In this document: piece after piece, positions 6,583 through 14,796 of the stretch
How positions within the stretch are numbered: position 1 is the stretch's first letter
Layout: each line of letters opens with the position of its first letter
Assembly: GCA_034437455.1 (NCBI GenBank)
Contig: DAOTUB010000007.1
Span: 1 to 63,361 of the forward strand
From: DAOTUB01 sp034437455
Lineage (GTDB): Bacteria; Chloroflexota; Anaerolineae; B4-G1
Reading direction: 5' to 3'
Length of the DNA stretch: 63,361 bases
Program-made: the position numbers and the translations under genes
Notes under the pieces: generated by a model
What the model was told of the DNA's origin: nothing
Seen by the model: the letters and a program-made list of their open reading frames with translations, nothing else
The model's database searches: none

Positions 6583-8353
6583 TGGTGGCATGTCAATTGC
6601 TGTGGATGCTTCGTTCCACATCTTTTTGACAGGGGGCACCGGCTCGACCGATTTCCCCACGGAAACCCCTGCCCAGGAGACGTACGGAGGTGGAAGCGGC
6701 GACGTGTTTGTGACCAAGCTGGATCCCCAGGGCACGGGGATCATCTATTCCACTTTCCTGGGAGGCAGCGAAAATGACAGGGGTAGCGATATCGTTGTGG
6801 ACGAAGATGGCAACGCCTACATCGTAGGCACGACCGAATCGTCGAACTTTCCCACCACGGCAGGCGCTTTCGACCAAAGCTTTGGCGCCGGCTCGTCTGC
6901 AGATGCAGAGGACGCCTTTGTGGTCAAACTGAACCCCACTGGCTCTGAGTTGGTGTACGCGACATATCTGGGAGGGAGCAGTCCGGAAGAGGGGCACGGC
7001 ATTGCAGTGGATGACGACGGCAATGCCTACGTCACCGGTCTCACTCAATCCGAAGGCTTTCCCACCGTGAACGCCTTTCAGACTGCCCTGGCTAACGATT
7101 TGGGGTACGCCGACGCTTTTGTCACCAAGCTTAACGCCAGCGGTTCGGCGCTTGTGTATTCCACCTACCTGGGCGGCGACCATGGCGCGAACGGCAACGA
7201 TATCGCTGTGGATGATTCCGGCAACGCCTACGTGACGGGTGCGACGAGTTCGACGGATTTTCCCATCAAGAGTCCACTCCAGGCGTCACACAGCGGCGGG
7301 GTGGACGCCTTTGTGACCAAGTTCGACAGCACAGGAACGGCGCTCGTCTACTCGACCTATCTGGGCGGTCTCCACAACGATTATGGCCTGGCGATTGCCC
7401 TGGACATCACGAACAACGCCCACGTGGCAGGTATGACAAGCTCTGACAGCTTCCCGACGGTCCGGGCTGTTCAGCCGACCTTCGCGGGGGTCTGGGATGG
7501 CTTTGTCGCCCAACTGAATGCCACCGGTTCGGGACTCAACTACTCGACCTTTCTGGGTGGCAGCGGAGATGAGCAGATCAATGGCATCGCACTGGACCCC
7601 TTCCGGAATGTGTACGTGGTTGGCCAAACTCGCTCAACCGACTTTCCCACGGCGGCGCCAGATCAGGCTGCCAATAAAGGAGATTACGACGTCTTTATGA
7701 CCAAGCTTCGTTCCACCGGATGGGGGCTTGCCTATTCCACGTACTTGGGGGGCAGTGGCTCCGACTATGGGCAGGGCATCGCCGTTGACGCAGCGGGCAA
7801 CGCTTATTTGACAGGAAGCACATACTCGTCCGATTTCCCCACCACGGCGGGCGCCATCGACGACAGCTATGACGGCGGAGACGCCTTTGTGGCAAAAATG
7901 TCTCACGTGGTCGGGACCCTGGTGGGCTACGTGCCGCCCACGGGAGGCACGCTCAGTTCGACTGCCGAAGGCGTCAGCTTTATTCTTCCCGGCGGCGCTT
8001 TCACCCAGACTGTGCGACTCACATGCAGCTTGCTGGAGGCTGACCAGGATACCGGCGCTCTCGCCGGGATAGGCCGCACGTTTGATCTCACCGCCGTCTA
8101 CTCGGATACTGGATGGCTGGCCGAGTTGACGCCAGGAGCCAGCTACACTGCTACCATCACCTACACTATGAGTGGCCCGGCCATTGAGGAAACACTGGCC
8201 CTGTACTATTGGGATGGCGACGGCTGGGTGAAGGAGCCTACCAGTCAACTGAATCTGGGTGACAACACAATCACCGCCACGCCAGATCACTTCTCGGCGT
8301 GGGCTTTGTTGGGTGAGACCAATCATATCTACCTGCCGCTGATCAGGCGCTGA
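6494..8353 (+). CDS. SBBP protein, 3' part: propeller repeats and C-terminal YLPLI tail
   Basis: Continuation of the protein begun at 5695. The genuine reading resumes at about 6570 (GGSGSDGGMSIAVDASF); the first 20-odd codons after 6494 are out of frame with the ancestral protein and not a real N-terminus. At least eight propeller units of about 60 residues follow, each with YSTYLGG...D.G..IAVD..GNAY.TG.T.S..FPT and ending DAFVTKL. After the last unit comes a beta-rich domain (VGYVPPTGGTLSSTAEGV) and a C-terminal HIYLPLIRR. A similar tail ends the unrelated trypsin at 43078. Likely cell-surface; function unknown. No start signal is seen at 6494. Confidence 0.75.
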   Translation: MAAVLMVACQLLFGRSSVSSSTSTGGSGSDGGMSIAVDASFHIFLTGGTGSTDFPTETPAQETYGGGSGDVFVTKLDPQGTGIIYSTFLGGSENDRGSDIVVDEDGNAYIVGTTESSNFPTTAGAFDQSFGAGSSADAEDAFVVKLNPTGSELVYATYLGGSSPEEGHGIAVDDDGNAYVTGLTQSEGFPTVNAFQTALANDLGYADAFVTKLNASGSALVYSTYLGGDHGANGNDIAVDDSGNAYVTGATSSTDFPIKSPLQASHSGGVDAFVTKFDSTGTALVYSTYLGGLHNDYGLAIALDITNNAHVAGMTSSDSFPTVRAVQPTFAGVWDGFVAQLNATGSGLNYSTFLGGSGDEQINGIALDPFRNVYVVGQTRSTDFPTAAPDQAANKGDYDVFMTKLRSTGWGLAYSTYLGGSGSDYGQGIAVDAAGNAYLTGSTYSSDFPTTAGAIDDSYDGGDAFVAKMSHVVGTLVGYVPPTGGTLSSTAEGVSFILPGGAFTQTVRLTCSLLEADQDTGALAGIGRTFDLTAVYSDTGWLAELTPGASYTATITYTMSGPAIEETLALYYWDGDGWVKEPTSQLNLGDNTITATPDHFSAWALLGETNHIYLPLIRR

Positions 8354-8403
8354 GTCGGATCATTTGAAATGGCTCGACAGCGAGCTTTGAGGAGGAAAAA
8401 GCC

Positions 8404-10827
8404 ATGAACTCCAGACGATGGCTTAGCATATTTGTTTTACTCGCGATGCTGCTCACAACGTGGAAGGTGTCCCATGCTCAACCCGCTTGTCCCCATGCCG
8501 ACATCATCCTGGACACCGATCAGACGGTGGACGTGGATGCTATCTGCGACGCTGCCCGTCCCTGGGCCGATGAGGGCATCCGCATTCTGATCTTTTTGAC
8601 CGACTACCGCCCGGCGAGCGAGGATGATTGGTTCGCCCTGCTCGACCAGGTGGAAGCAGAGGCCGGCGTCCGCAGCCCGGATGGTTTCGACAAGAACGTC
8701 CTGGCTCTGGAGGCCAGCACCGCCAGCGATCTGAGCTGGGCCTACAGCGTCACCTACGGCGAATTGCTGTACGACTCGCCGCTGGACGCGGACGATGCAG
8801 CCATCTTTCGGGTCAAAAGCGAGATGCGCAACGGTATCGCCGCCGGCGACCCGACCGACGCCTTTGTGCAGGCCTTGAACACCGCGTACGATATCAACTA
8901 CCCGGCAGTCGCTGCCCCTCTCCCGACCGAGCCGCCATCTTCCGTGGCCGAACCGGAGCAGGTTACGCCTGCTCCGGCTCCATCGAGCAACCTGGCGATA
9001 CTCTTGCTGATCCCGGTCGCCATTCTGGTCATCGGCGGGCTGGGCGTCGGTGGGTACCTACTCTACCGTCGCCTGGAGCTACAGCGCCACCAGGAGGCGT
9101 TGCGCACGCGCACGTCGAACCTGCTCAACGCCTGCTATCAGTTGCTCGAGGGCGACGCGCCGGAAGAGACGGTGCTCTACCAACTCTTCCGCGCCTACGG
9201 GGGCGAGAAGTATCAAGACGTGCAAGCCGAGGTCCACGGTTGGCTGCGCCGTTGCCAGGACGCCCTCGACGACGCCTTTGACCTGCGCAAAAAGCTGCTC
9301 GACCCGGAGGTGCAAAAGAAACGCTCTCTGGCGCAGACGGTGCAGGATTGGGAGATGCTCTACGTCACTTTTGTCGGGAACAGCGAGCGCATTCTGAAGC
9401 TGACCGATGACGAGCTGCGCACCCTGCTCGATCCGCTGCTGACGCTGGACCGCGAAACCACGGACGCGAAACTGGCCCAACAACTGGACGACCTGCGGCG
9501 CGAGTTGGCCGGTGGAACGGGTCTCAAAGTCGAACTGAGGATGGTTGACCCGGCCAAAACCGACGCCGAGGGCATCCTGGGCTACATAGATCGGATCAAG
9601 GCGCAGATCGTGCGCCTGCGAGAGGCCCCGCAAAAAGCACCGGGGCGGTTGGCCGAGGCGAAATCTCGCCGCAAGGAAGCGGAGAAGGATATCCCCTCCC
9701 CTTTTGTGATGACGGAGAAACAGATCTTTGAGAGCATGGACGAGCGGTTGGCTCAGGCCGATGCCGCCCTGGAAGAGGAACTGTTTCTCCGCGTCATCGA
9801 GCGAGCGGACGAGGTGGAGCGGGGATTGGAGACGATCCAATCCCTCATCACCGTCCTGGATGATCGCGAGAAGCGGCAGGCCGAGATCGACGCCATCACC
9901 GACCGGGGCTATCGGCCCGAAAATCTGGCCGACGCTCTCAAGGAGGTCGAGGGCAGCCTTCAGACTGCCATCAAAAAGATAGAGGCGGGCGATTACGTCG
10001 CGGCGGCCTCTGCGCTGGAAAAGATGGACGCCGCCAGTCAAAAGGCCCTCGCCGACGCGCAGGCGTGGCAGGCGCTGCACGAACAGAACACGGCCGTTCT
10101 GCACAAATTGGAAGCCGAGTTGAGCCGCGTGGAGAACGATCTGTCGGGCGAGGTCGCGTCCGCCTGGGATCGGCTGCAAACCTATCCCCAGGAAAACTGG
10201 GACGACATCGCCGACGATTGGGACAGGGCTACCCAAACGCTCCGCCGCCTGCGGGAAGAGTCGCTTCCCGAGATCGAGCGACTCAACAGCATGGAGCGGC
10301 AAGAGTTTCCCGACGTCGAGAAGGAACTTGCAGAGGCCTCCGGCGACTTGACTCAGGCCGAGAAACAACTTCAGGCCGTTCTCCATTGCCTGAAGGAGGT
10401 GCAGGCGACCGAGGCACGTATCCAGCGCGAGTTGCGCGCGACCGAGGCGGAGGTCTCCAGGGCGGCGTCGCTCCGGGGCAGCGGAGGCATTGGCATCGGG
10501 GCGGAGATCGACCAGCAGATCAGGCGGGCGCAGGAGCAGTTGGCCGATGGGCAACGACTGGCCGGGGAACGTAGATTCACCGCCGCCGCGGCCGCGCAAC
10601 GAGAGGCCCGGCGCCTGGCGATCACGGCCATCACCGCCCTCCTGGCGGCACGGCGTCGCTACCATCCCCGACCACGCAGCGGCGGTGTAGCCAGTTCCTT
10701 TGGGAGAAAGAGCTGGGGCAGTTCGTCCCGCCGCTCCAGTTCGCGAAGCTCGTCGTCCCGCCGCTCCAGTTCGCGAGGGTCATCATCCCGCCGCAGCAGT
10801 ACAAAAGGCAGCAGCCGCCGCCGGTGA
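8404..10827 (+). CDS. TPM-domain membrane protein with long coiled coil and Ser/Arg tail
   Basis: 807 residues with GAGGAGG just upstream. Order: signal peptide (1-25, ends SHAQ); TPM (TLP18.3/Psb32/MOLO-1) domain, about 26-165, with ADIILDTDQTVDVDAICDAA and RILIFLTDYRP; Pro-rich spacer; one transmembrane helix at about 195-220 (LAILLLIPVAILVIGGLGVGG); then about 530 residues of charged heptad-like helix; then a tail of SSSRRSSSR-type repeats (about 756-807) encoded by 30-bp DNA repeats near 10729-10800. TPM proteins sit outside the membrane and some are acid phosphatases; here the coiled coil would be cytoplasmic. The basic tail could bind nucleic acid or acidic lipid. Function unknown. Confidence 0.75.
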   Translation: MNSRRWLSIFVLLAMLLTTWKVSHAQPACPHADIILDTDQTVDVDAICDAARPWADEGIRILIFLTDYRPASEDDWFALLDQVEAEAGVRSPDGFDKNVLALEASTASDLSWAYSVTYGELLYDSPLDADDAAIFRVKSEMRNGIAAGDPTDAFVQALNTAYDINYPAVAAPLPTEPPSSVAEPEQVTPAPAPSSNLAILLLIPVAILVIGGLGVGGYLLYRRLELQRHQEALRTRTSNLLNACYQLLEGDAPEETVLYQLFRAYGGEKYQDVQAEVHGWLRRCQDALDDAFDLRKKLLDPEVQKKRSLAQTVQDWEMLYVTFVGNSERILKLTDDELRTLLDPLLTLDRETTDAKLAQQLDDLRRELAGGTGLKVELRMVDPAKTDAEGILGYIDRIKAQIVRLREAPQKAPGRLAEAKSRRKEAEKDIPSPFVMTEKQIFESMDERLAQADAALEEELFLRVIERADEVERGLETIQSLITVLDDREKRQAEIDAITDRGYRPENLADALKEVEGSLQTAIKKIEAGDYVAAASALEKMDAASQKALADAQAWQALHEQNTAVLHKLEAELSRVENDLSGEVASAWDRLQTYPQENWDDIADDWDRATQTLRRLREESLPEIERLNSMERQEFPDVEKELAEASGDLTQAEKQLQAVLHCLKEVQATEARIQRELRATEAEVSRAASLRGSGGIGIGAEIDQQIRRAQEQLADGQRLAGERRFTAAAAAQREARRLAITAITALLAARRRYHPRPRSGGVASSFGRKSWGSSSRRSSSRSSSSRRSSSRGSSSRRSSTKGSSRRR

Positions 10828-10858
10828 GATTGGCATGATGTAAAATCATACATTTTAC

Positions 10859-11032
10859 GTAATTGCTCAGGCCATTGGAGCGAGCGCTGGTTGAGTAGCC
10901 GCCACGCTTTTTGTGGCGGCGTATCGAAACCAAGCGAGCGGCTCTTGCAGTTGCTTTTGCTCCACATAGGCCGCCTGCTTGGTCTCGATACGGCCTGAAG
11001 GCCTACTCGACCGGCGCAGGCTGAGCAGTTAC
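10859..11032. mobile_element. MITE, shell 3 (GTAAyTGCTCAG ends), core gamma
   Basis: A 174-bp non-coding element between the TPM gene and the kinase gene. Terminal inverted repeats GTAATTGCTCAG (10859-10870) and CTGAGCAGTTAC (11021-11032) match at 11 of 12 positions. It is flanked by a perfect 8-bp direct repeat CATTTTAC (10851-10858 and 11033-11040). Inside is the gamma core, bounded by GGTTGAGTAG and CTACTCGACC, with an internal hairpin (CCGCCACGC / GTGGCGG) and the words TATCGAAACCAAG and CTTGGTCTCGATA. The same core is found at 27799 and 28623. Confidence 0.8.
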
Positions 11033-11055
11033 CATTTTACGCATCACGCATTACG

Positions 11056-12924
11056 ATGAATCAACCAAAAATCCTGTGCATCGACGACACGCCGGACGTT
11101 TTGTTGTTGCTTCGGCGGTTGCTCTCCTCCCACTATGTCGTCGTGGAGGCCAGCGATGGTCTGCGAGGGATCGAAACGGCAGTCGAGACCCAGCCAGACC
11201 TGATCCTAGTTGACCTGCACATGCCCCACCTCACCGGGTACGAGGTCGCCACTCGCCTCAAGTCGCTCATGCCCCAGACCCCGGTTGTTGCTCTGACTGC
11301 CGACGAGTCCGCCCACGTCCGCGAGCGCGCGCTGACCGCCGGCTGCGATGGTTTTCTCACCAAGCCGATTGACCTGGACACTTTCATGGACCAGCTCCAG
11401 GCGTATCTGTCTGGCGAGCGGGAAGAGTTTGAAGACGAACGTTACCTTCAGGATTATCAGCAGCGGCTGGTGGAGCGGCTGGAGGAAAAAGTCCAGCAGA
11501 ACGTAAAGCTGCTGGAAAAAGCCCGGCGCCAGACCAGGTTGTTGGAGGCCGGGGCCAAGGTAGGCCGCATCCTCACCTCTATCCTGGATCTGGAGACCTT
11601 GTTGAGCACCACCGTTGACGTGCTTTGCGACGAGTTTGATTTTTACTACGCCGGTGTTTTCCTGATCGAGGCGACGGGCGCACAGAACAAATCAAACGGC
11701 GAGTGGGCGGTGCTGCACGCCGGTCGCGGTGAAGCCGGCGCTACTATGGTCGCCCAGGGGCACAAACTCAAGGTAGGAGGACGGTCGGTGATTGGCGCTG
11801 CCATCCGTCAGCGCCAGGCGATCATCGCCCTGGACGTGGACGAGGAATCGGCGTATTCCAAAGAGTCGCATCTGCCCTACACCCGCTCCGAGATGGCCTT
11901 GCCGTTGCTCGTGGGCGGCGAGGTCATCGGCGCGCTGACGGTGCAGAGCACAAAGGAGGCCGCATTCAGCGACGACGACGTCACCGCGTTGCAGGCCACG
12001 GCGGATCAGTTGGCGATCGCCATCAACAACGCCCGGCTGCTCCGAGATCTGGAGGCCGCCCACGCCGAGCTGGTACAGACCAAAACCTTTCGAGTCATCG
12101 CCACCGCCACCGGAGAGGCGATCCACTGGGTGGGCAACAAAGCCGCGCCCATTCCCGGCAGCGTGGCGCGCGTCGCCGAGGATCTGGTCCGCTACCTGGT
12201 CATGGTCCACGCGCTGCTGGCAGAGGCGCCGCCCGCCCTGCGCGAGCATGGGTTTGCTCAATTGCTGACTCAGGCGGTCCAAGCTGTATCCAGCCGGGGC
12301 GTCGTTCTGGAGGAGATCCAGGATGAGCTGGAGGCCCTGCCGTTGAACCGGTTGCACAAGATACTCAACATCGAGTCTATTTTCGAAGATCTGGGGATCA
12401 TCGAAAACAGCGCGCGCGCCATCCTCAACATCAAGGAGGATCTCATCGGTCCGGCCCGGCAGCGGAAACTCGAGGCCATCTTTTTGCCCGATCTGCTGAA
12501 ACGGGTCATCGCTTCGATGGGGATACCGGAGGAGGTCGTGCGGACTCTTTTTACCGGCGACCGGCTTTCCGTGCAGGCCGATCGCGTGCAATTGGAGCGG
12601 GTGTTGATCAATCTCCTCAAGAATGCCCTGGAAGCGATGGAGGAAGTGGAGGATAAAAAACTGTTCGTGTGGACCCGACAGGCGGACGAGCCTGATTTTG
12701 TCGTCGTTGACGTGATTGATAACGGCGTCGGCATTCCGCCCGAAAACGTGGATGAGATCTGGATGCCATTTTACACGACGAAGGGGAGCAGTGGGGGAAC
12801 CGGCCTGGGGCTTCCTGCCTGCGCGCAGGTCGTCGAACAGTTGGGAGGAAAGATCCTGGTCGACAGCGAGGTCGGTCTAGGCACCACGTTTAGTGTGTTC
12901 CTGCCCGTGCTGGAAACGCCGTGA
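11056..12924 (+). CDS. Hybrid response regulator - GAF - histidine kinase
   Basis: Cytoplasmic signalling protein of 622 residues without membrane segments. N-terminal receiver (1-120): acidic pair D10-D11, phospho-acceptor D53 in LVDLHMP, and K103 in TKP. A coiled linker (125-165) leads to a GAF domain (about 165-330). The kinase part has a likely phospho-acceptor H357 in TGEAIHWVGN, an N box (NLLKNALEAM), G boxes DNGVGI and GTGLGL, and FYTTK. The H-box is atypical, and the receiver precedes rather than follows the kinase, so it may be driven by another kinase. No partner regulator is adjacent. GAF ligand unknown. Confidence 0.88.
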   Translation: MNQPKILCIDDTPDVLLLLRRLLSSHYVVVEASDGLRGIETAVETQPDLILVDLHMPHLTGYEVATRLKSLMPQTPVVALTADESAHVRERALTAGCDGFLTKPIDLDTFMDQLQAYLSGEREEFEDERYLQDYQQRLVERLEEKVQQNVKLLEKARRQTRLLEAGAKVGRILTSILDLETLLSTTVDVLCDEFDFYYAGVFLIEATGAQNKSNGEWAVLHAGRGEAGATMVAQGHKLKVGGRSVIGAAIRQRQAIIALDVDEESAYSKESHLPYTRSEMALPLLVGGEVIGALTVQSTKEAAFSDDDVTALQATADQLAIAINNARLLRDLEAAHAELVQTKTFRVIATATGEAIHWVGNKAAPIPGSVARVAEDLVRYLVMVHALLAEAPPALREHGFAQLLTQAVQAVSSRGVVLEEIQDELEALPLNRLHKILNIESIFEDLGIIENSARAILNIKEDLIGPARQRKLEAIFLPDLLKRVIASMGIPEEVVRTLFTGDRLSVQADRVQLERVLINLLKNALEAMEEVEDKKLFVWTRQADEPDFVVVDVIDNGVGIPPENVDEIWMPFYTTKGSSGGTGLGLPACAQVVEQLGGKILVDSEVGLGTTFSVFLPVLETP

Positions 12925-12949
12925 CGTGTAATGCTCCCCGCGCCACCGG

Positions 12950-12977
12950 TTGACAAAATCAAAAGATTCGGTATAAT
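12950..12977 (+). promoter_or_regulatory. Sigma70 promoter of the rplU-rpmA-rpmE operon
   Basis: TTGACA (12950-12955), 16-bp spacer, TATAAT (12972-12977): both hexamers match consensus, as expected for a ribosomal protein operon. The leader of about 55 bases contains a GGGTCGGGCCTTCAGGCGCGGCC stretch that could fold, possibly a control site, before the AGGAGG of rplU. Confidence 0.8.
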
Positions 12978-13038
12978 GTCTTTCGAGGGTCGGGCCTTCA
13001 GGCGCGGCCACTATTTGTGTTGTGTAGGAGGTTGTATC

Positions 13039-13350
13039 GTGTATGCAGTGGTAAGATCTGGTGCGCGGCAGTACCGAGCCGATGTGGGTAACACAATCCT
13101 CGTCGAGCGATTGCCCGTCGAGGTAGGCGAGCAACTTGAGTTAGACGACGTATTGCTTGTCGTTGACGACGAGTGGGTCGAGGTTGGTCAACCTACAGTC
13201 GAGAAAGCCAAGGTGCTGGCAACAGTAATGGCTCAGGAAAAAGGGCCCAAGATCCAAATTTTCAAATATCGTCCCAGGAAACGGTACCGGCGTACTGCCG
13301 GGCACCGACAGCACTATACGCGGCTGCGAGTGGTCGAGATTGTAGTATAG
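13039..13350 (+). CDS. rplU: 50S ribosomal protein L21
   Basis: Large-subunit ribosomal protein that contacts 23S rRNA and L20. The GTG at 13039 follows AGGAGG by six bases and gives the standard N-terminus MYAVVRSGARQYR; the frame is open upstream but that part overlaps the promoter and is not translated. The C-terminus KIQIFKYRPRKRYRRTAGHRQHYT.R is the basic L21 tail. About 103 residues, normal. First gene of rplU-rpmA-rpmE. Confidence 0.96.
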   Translation: MYAVVRSGARQYRADVGNTILVERLPVEVGEQLELDDVLLVVDDEWVEVGQPTVEKAKVLATVMAQEKGPKIQIFKYRPRKRYRRTAGHRQHYTRLRVVEIVV

Positions 13351-13362
13351 GAGGAGTTCGAG

Positions 13363-13635
13363 ATGGCACACAAGAAAGGCGGCGGCACCAGTCGCAACGG
13401 ACGCGAGAGTAACGCCAAGTATCTGGGCGTCAAGCGATTTGGCGGCCAAGAAGTACGCGCGGGAAATATTATCATCAGGCAGCGCGGCTCACGAATCAAG
13501 CCCGGTGTCAACGTGGGCATGGGCAAGGATTACACCCTGTTCGCCACGGCTGACGGCTTTGTACGCTTCGAGTACATTCGTGGAGGGCGCAAGCGGGTGA
13601 GTGTGTACCCTACACATGTACAGGAGGTCGCATGA
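13363..13635 (+). CDS. rpmA: 50S ribosomal protein L27
   Basis: Large-subunit protein whose N-terminus reaches the peptidyl-transferase centre. Begins MAHKKGGGTSRNGRES and continues YLGVKRFGGQ, AGNIIIRQRG, HPG-like IKPGVNVGMGKDYTLFA: a canonical L27 of 90 residues. It starts MAHKK directly, so there is no Firmicutes-type cleavable extension. GAGGAG lies upstream. Its stop overlaps the rpmE start by four bases (ATGA at 13632), indicating translational coupling. Confidence 0.97.
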   Translation: MAHKKGGGTSRNGRESNAKYLGVKRFGGQEVRAGNIIIRQRGSRIKPGVNVGMGKDYTLFATADGFVRFEYIRGGRKRVSVYPTHVQEVA

Positions 13636-14105
13636 AAGAAGGCATTCATCCCGAGTTCCACCCCGAAGCCAAAGTGACCTGTGCTTGCGGCAACAGTTGG
13701 ACCGTCGGCTCGACCGTGCCCGTGATCCGCACCGATGTCTGTTCCAAGTGCCATCCCTTCTTCACCGGCGAGCAGCGCATTGTGGATTCCGGAGGCCAGG
13801 TCGATCGATTCCTCAAGAAACTGAGGCGACGCGAGAAAAAGATGGAGGAAATAGAACGCCGCAAAGCAGAGAAAACCTCGCCTGAACTCCCCATCACGGA
13901 ACTGGACCTGGGTACCCGGGTCGAGAAAGTGTTATTGGAAGCGAGCATCGAGACCGTAGGTGATGTCTTGACCCGCTTGGAAGCAGGAGGCGACGAGGCC
14001 CTGATGAACATCAAGGGATTTGGCCTCAAGTCGCTGGCGACGCTCAAAAAACGGTTGCGCTCCCAGGACTTTGTCTTACCGGGAGACGCGCCGGCTGCTG
14101 ATTAG
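13632..14105 (+). CDS. rpmE: Ribosomal protein L31 fused to an RNA polymerase alpha-CTD-like domain
   Basis: Residues 1-68 are a zinc-type L31: CACGNSW and DVCSKCHPFFTGEQR supply the four Cys, then GGQVDRFLKK. A charged helix (69-85) leads to about 60 residues (80-145) that match the helix-hairpin-helix C-terminal domain of RpoA: PITELDLGTRVEKVL, IETVGDVL, LMNIKGFGLKSLATLKKRL. By my alignment the DNA-contacting Arg265 and Lys298 of E. coli alpha are kept, while Asn268 is not. Normal L31 is about 70-90 residues; this one is 157. Start ATG overlaps the rpmA stop. The domain could bind DNA or RNA, or link the ribosome to transcription; this is inference. Confidence 0.9.
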   Translation: MKEGIHPEFHPEAKVTCACGNSWTVGSTVPVIRTDVCSKCHPFFTGEQRIVDSGGQVDRFLKKLRRREKKMEEIERRKAEKTSPELPITELDLGTRVEKVLLEASIETVGDVLTRLEAGGDEALMNIKGFGLKSLATLKKRLRSQDFVLPGDAPAAD

Positions 14106-14134
14106 GTTCAAGGAGAACGGCAGAGATTTTTCAA

Positions 14135-14158
14135 GGGGCAGATGCGCGCATCTGCCCC
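14135..14158 (+). terminator. Perfect 24-base palindrome after rpmE
   Basis: GGGGCAGATGCG directly followed by its reverse complement, then ATTTCTGTTT. It follows the ribosomal protein operon by about 30 bases and precedes tdk. The T-tract is interrupted, so it may be a partial terminator or a processing site. Confidence 0.55.
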
Positions 14159-14181
14159 ATTTCTGTTTGAAAGGAACCAAA

Positions 14182-14784
14182 ATGTACACCAAACCCAGCG
14201 GTGGCTGGATCGAGGCAATCTGTGGCAGTATGTTCTCTGGCAAGACGGAAGAATTGATCCGCCGCGTGCACCGCGCCCAGATCGCCCGTCAAAAAGTGCA
14301 GGTCTTTAAACCCGCCATAGACACGCGCTACGCCAAGCAGGAGGTGACCTCTCACAACGGCTTGCAGGTCGAGGCCGTTCCGGTGGAAAGCACGGCACAG
14401 ATACGGGCATTGATCGATCCAGACACAACGGTGGTGGCGCTGGACGAGGCACAATTCTTTGACGAGGACGTGGTGATGCTGTGCGAGGAACTGGCCGACC
14501 GGGGCATGCGCATCATCGTCGCCGGGTTGGACATGGATTTCCGCGGCGAACCTTTCGGGCCGATGCCCGCTCTCATGGCACGGGCGGAACAGGTGAATAA
14601 ACTCCAGGCCATCTGCATGGTGTGCGGAGGGCCGGCCTGTCGCACGCAACGGCTGATCGATGGTCAGCCTGCCTCCTACGACGACCCGGTCATCCTGGTG
14701 GGAGCCAGCGAGGTGTACGAGGCCAGGTGCCGGGGCTGTCACGAGGTGAGAAGAAACCACGAGCAACAAAGCAATGAACAATGA
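14182..14784 (+). CDS. tdk: Thymidine kinase (type II)
   Basis: Phosphorylates thymidine to dTMP in the salvage pathway. Type II features: P-loop GSMFSGKT at residues 15-22, VVALDEAQFF (Walker B), AGLDMDFRGEPFGPMPALMA lasso region, and a zinc site with CMVCG and CRGCHEVRR. About 200 residues. ATG 14182 was chosen because it gives the normal short N-terminus and has AAAGGA upstream; longer in-frame sequence overlaps the palindrome. Neighbours are two hpt genes, so this is a nucleotide salvage group. The 3' end consists of GAACAATGA-type microrepeats. Confidence 0.95.
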   Translation: MYTKPSGGWIEAICGSMFSGKTEELIRRVHRAQIARQKVQVFKPAIDTRYAKQEVTSHNGLQVEAVPVESTAQIRALIDPDTTVVALDEAQFFDEDVVMLCEELADRGMRIIVAGLDMDFRGEPFGPMPALMARAEQVNKLQAICMVCGGPACRTQRLIDGQPASYDDPVILVGASEVYEARCRGCHEVRRNHEQQSNEQ

Positions 14785-14796
14785 GGCGATGAACCG

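Noticed and set aside
9079..10665. 528-codon open frame on the minus strand
   Set aside because: Shadow of the coiled-coil gene on the plus strand; composition is Leu/Gly/Arg-rich with no recognisable domain and no start signal.
12931..13038. N-terminal extension of L21
   Set aside because: It overlaps the consensus promoter; GTG 13039 has AGGAGG and the standard L21 start.
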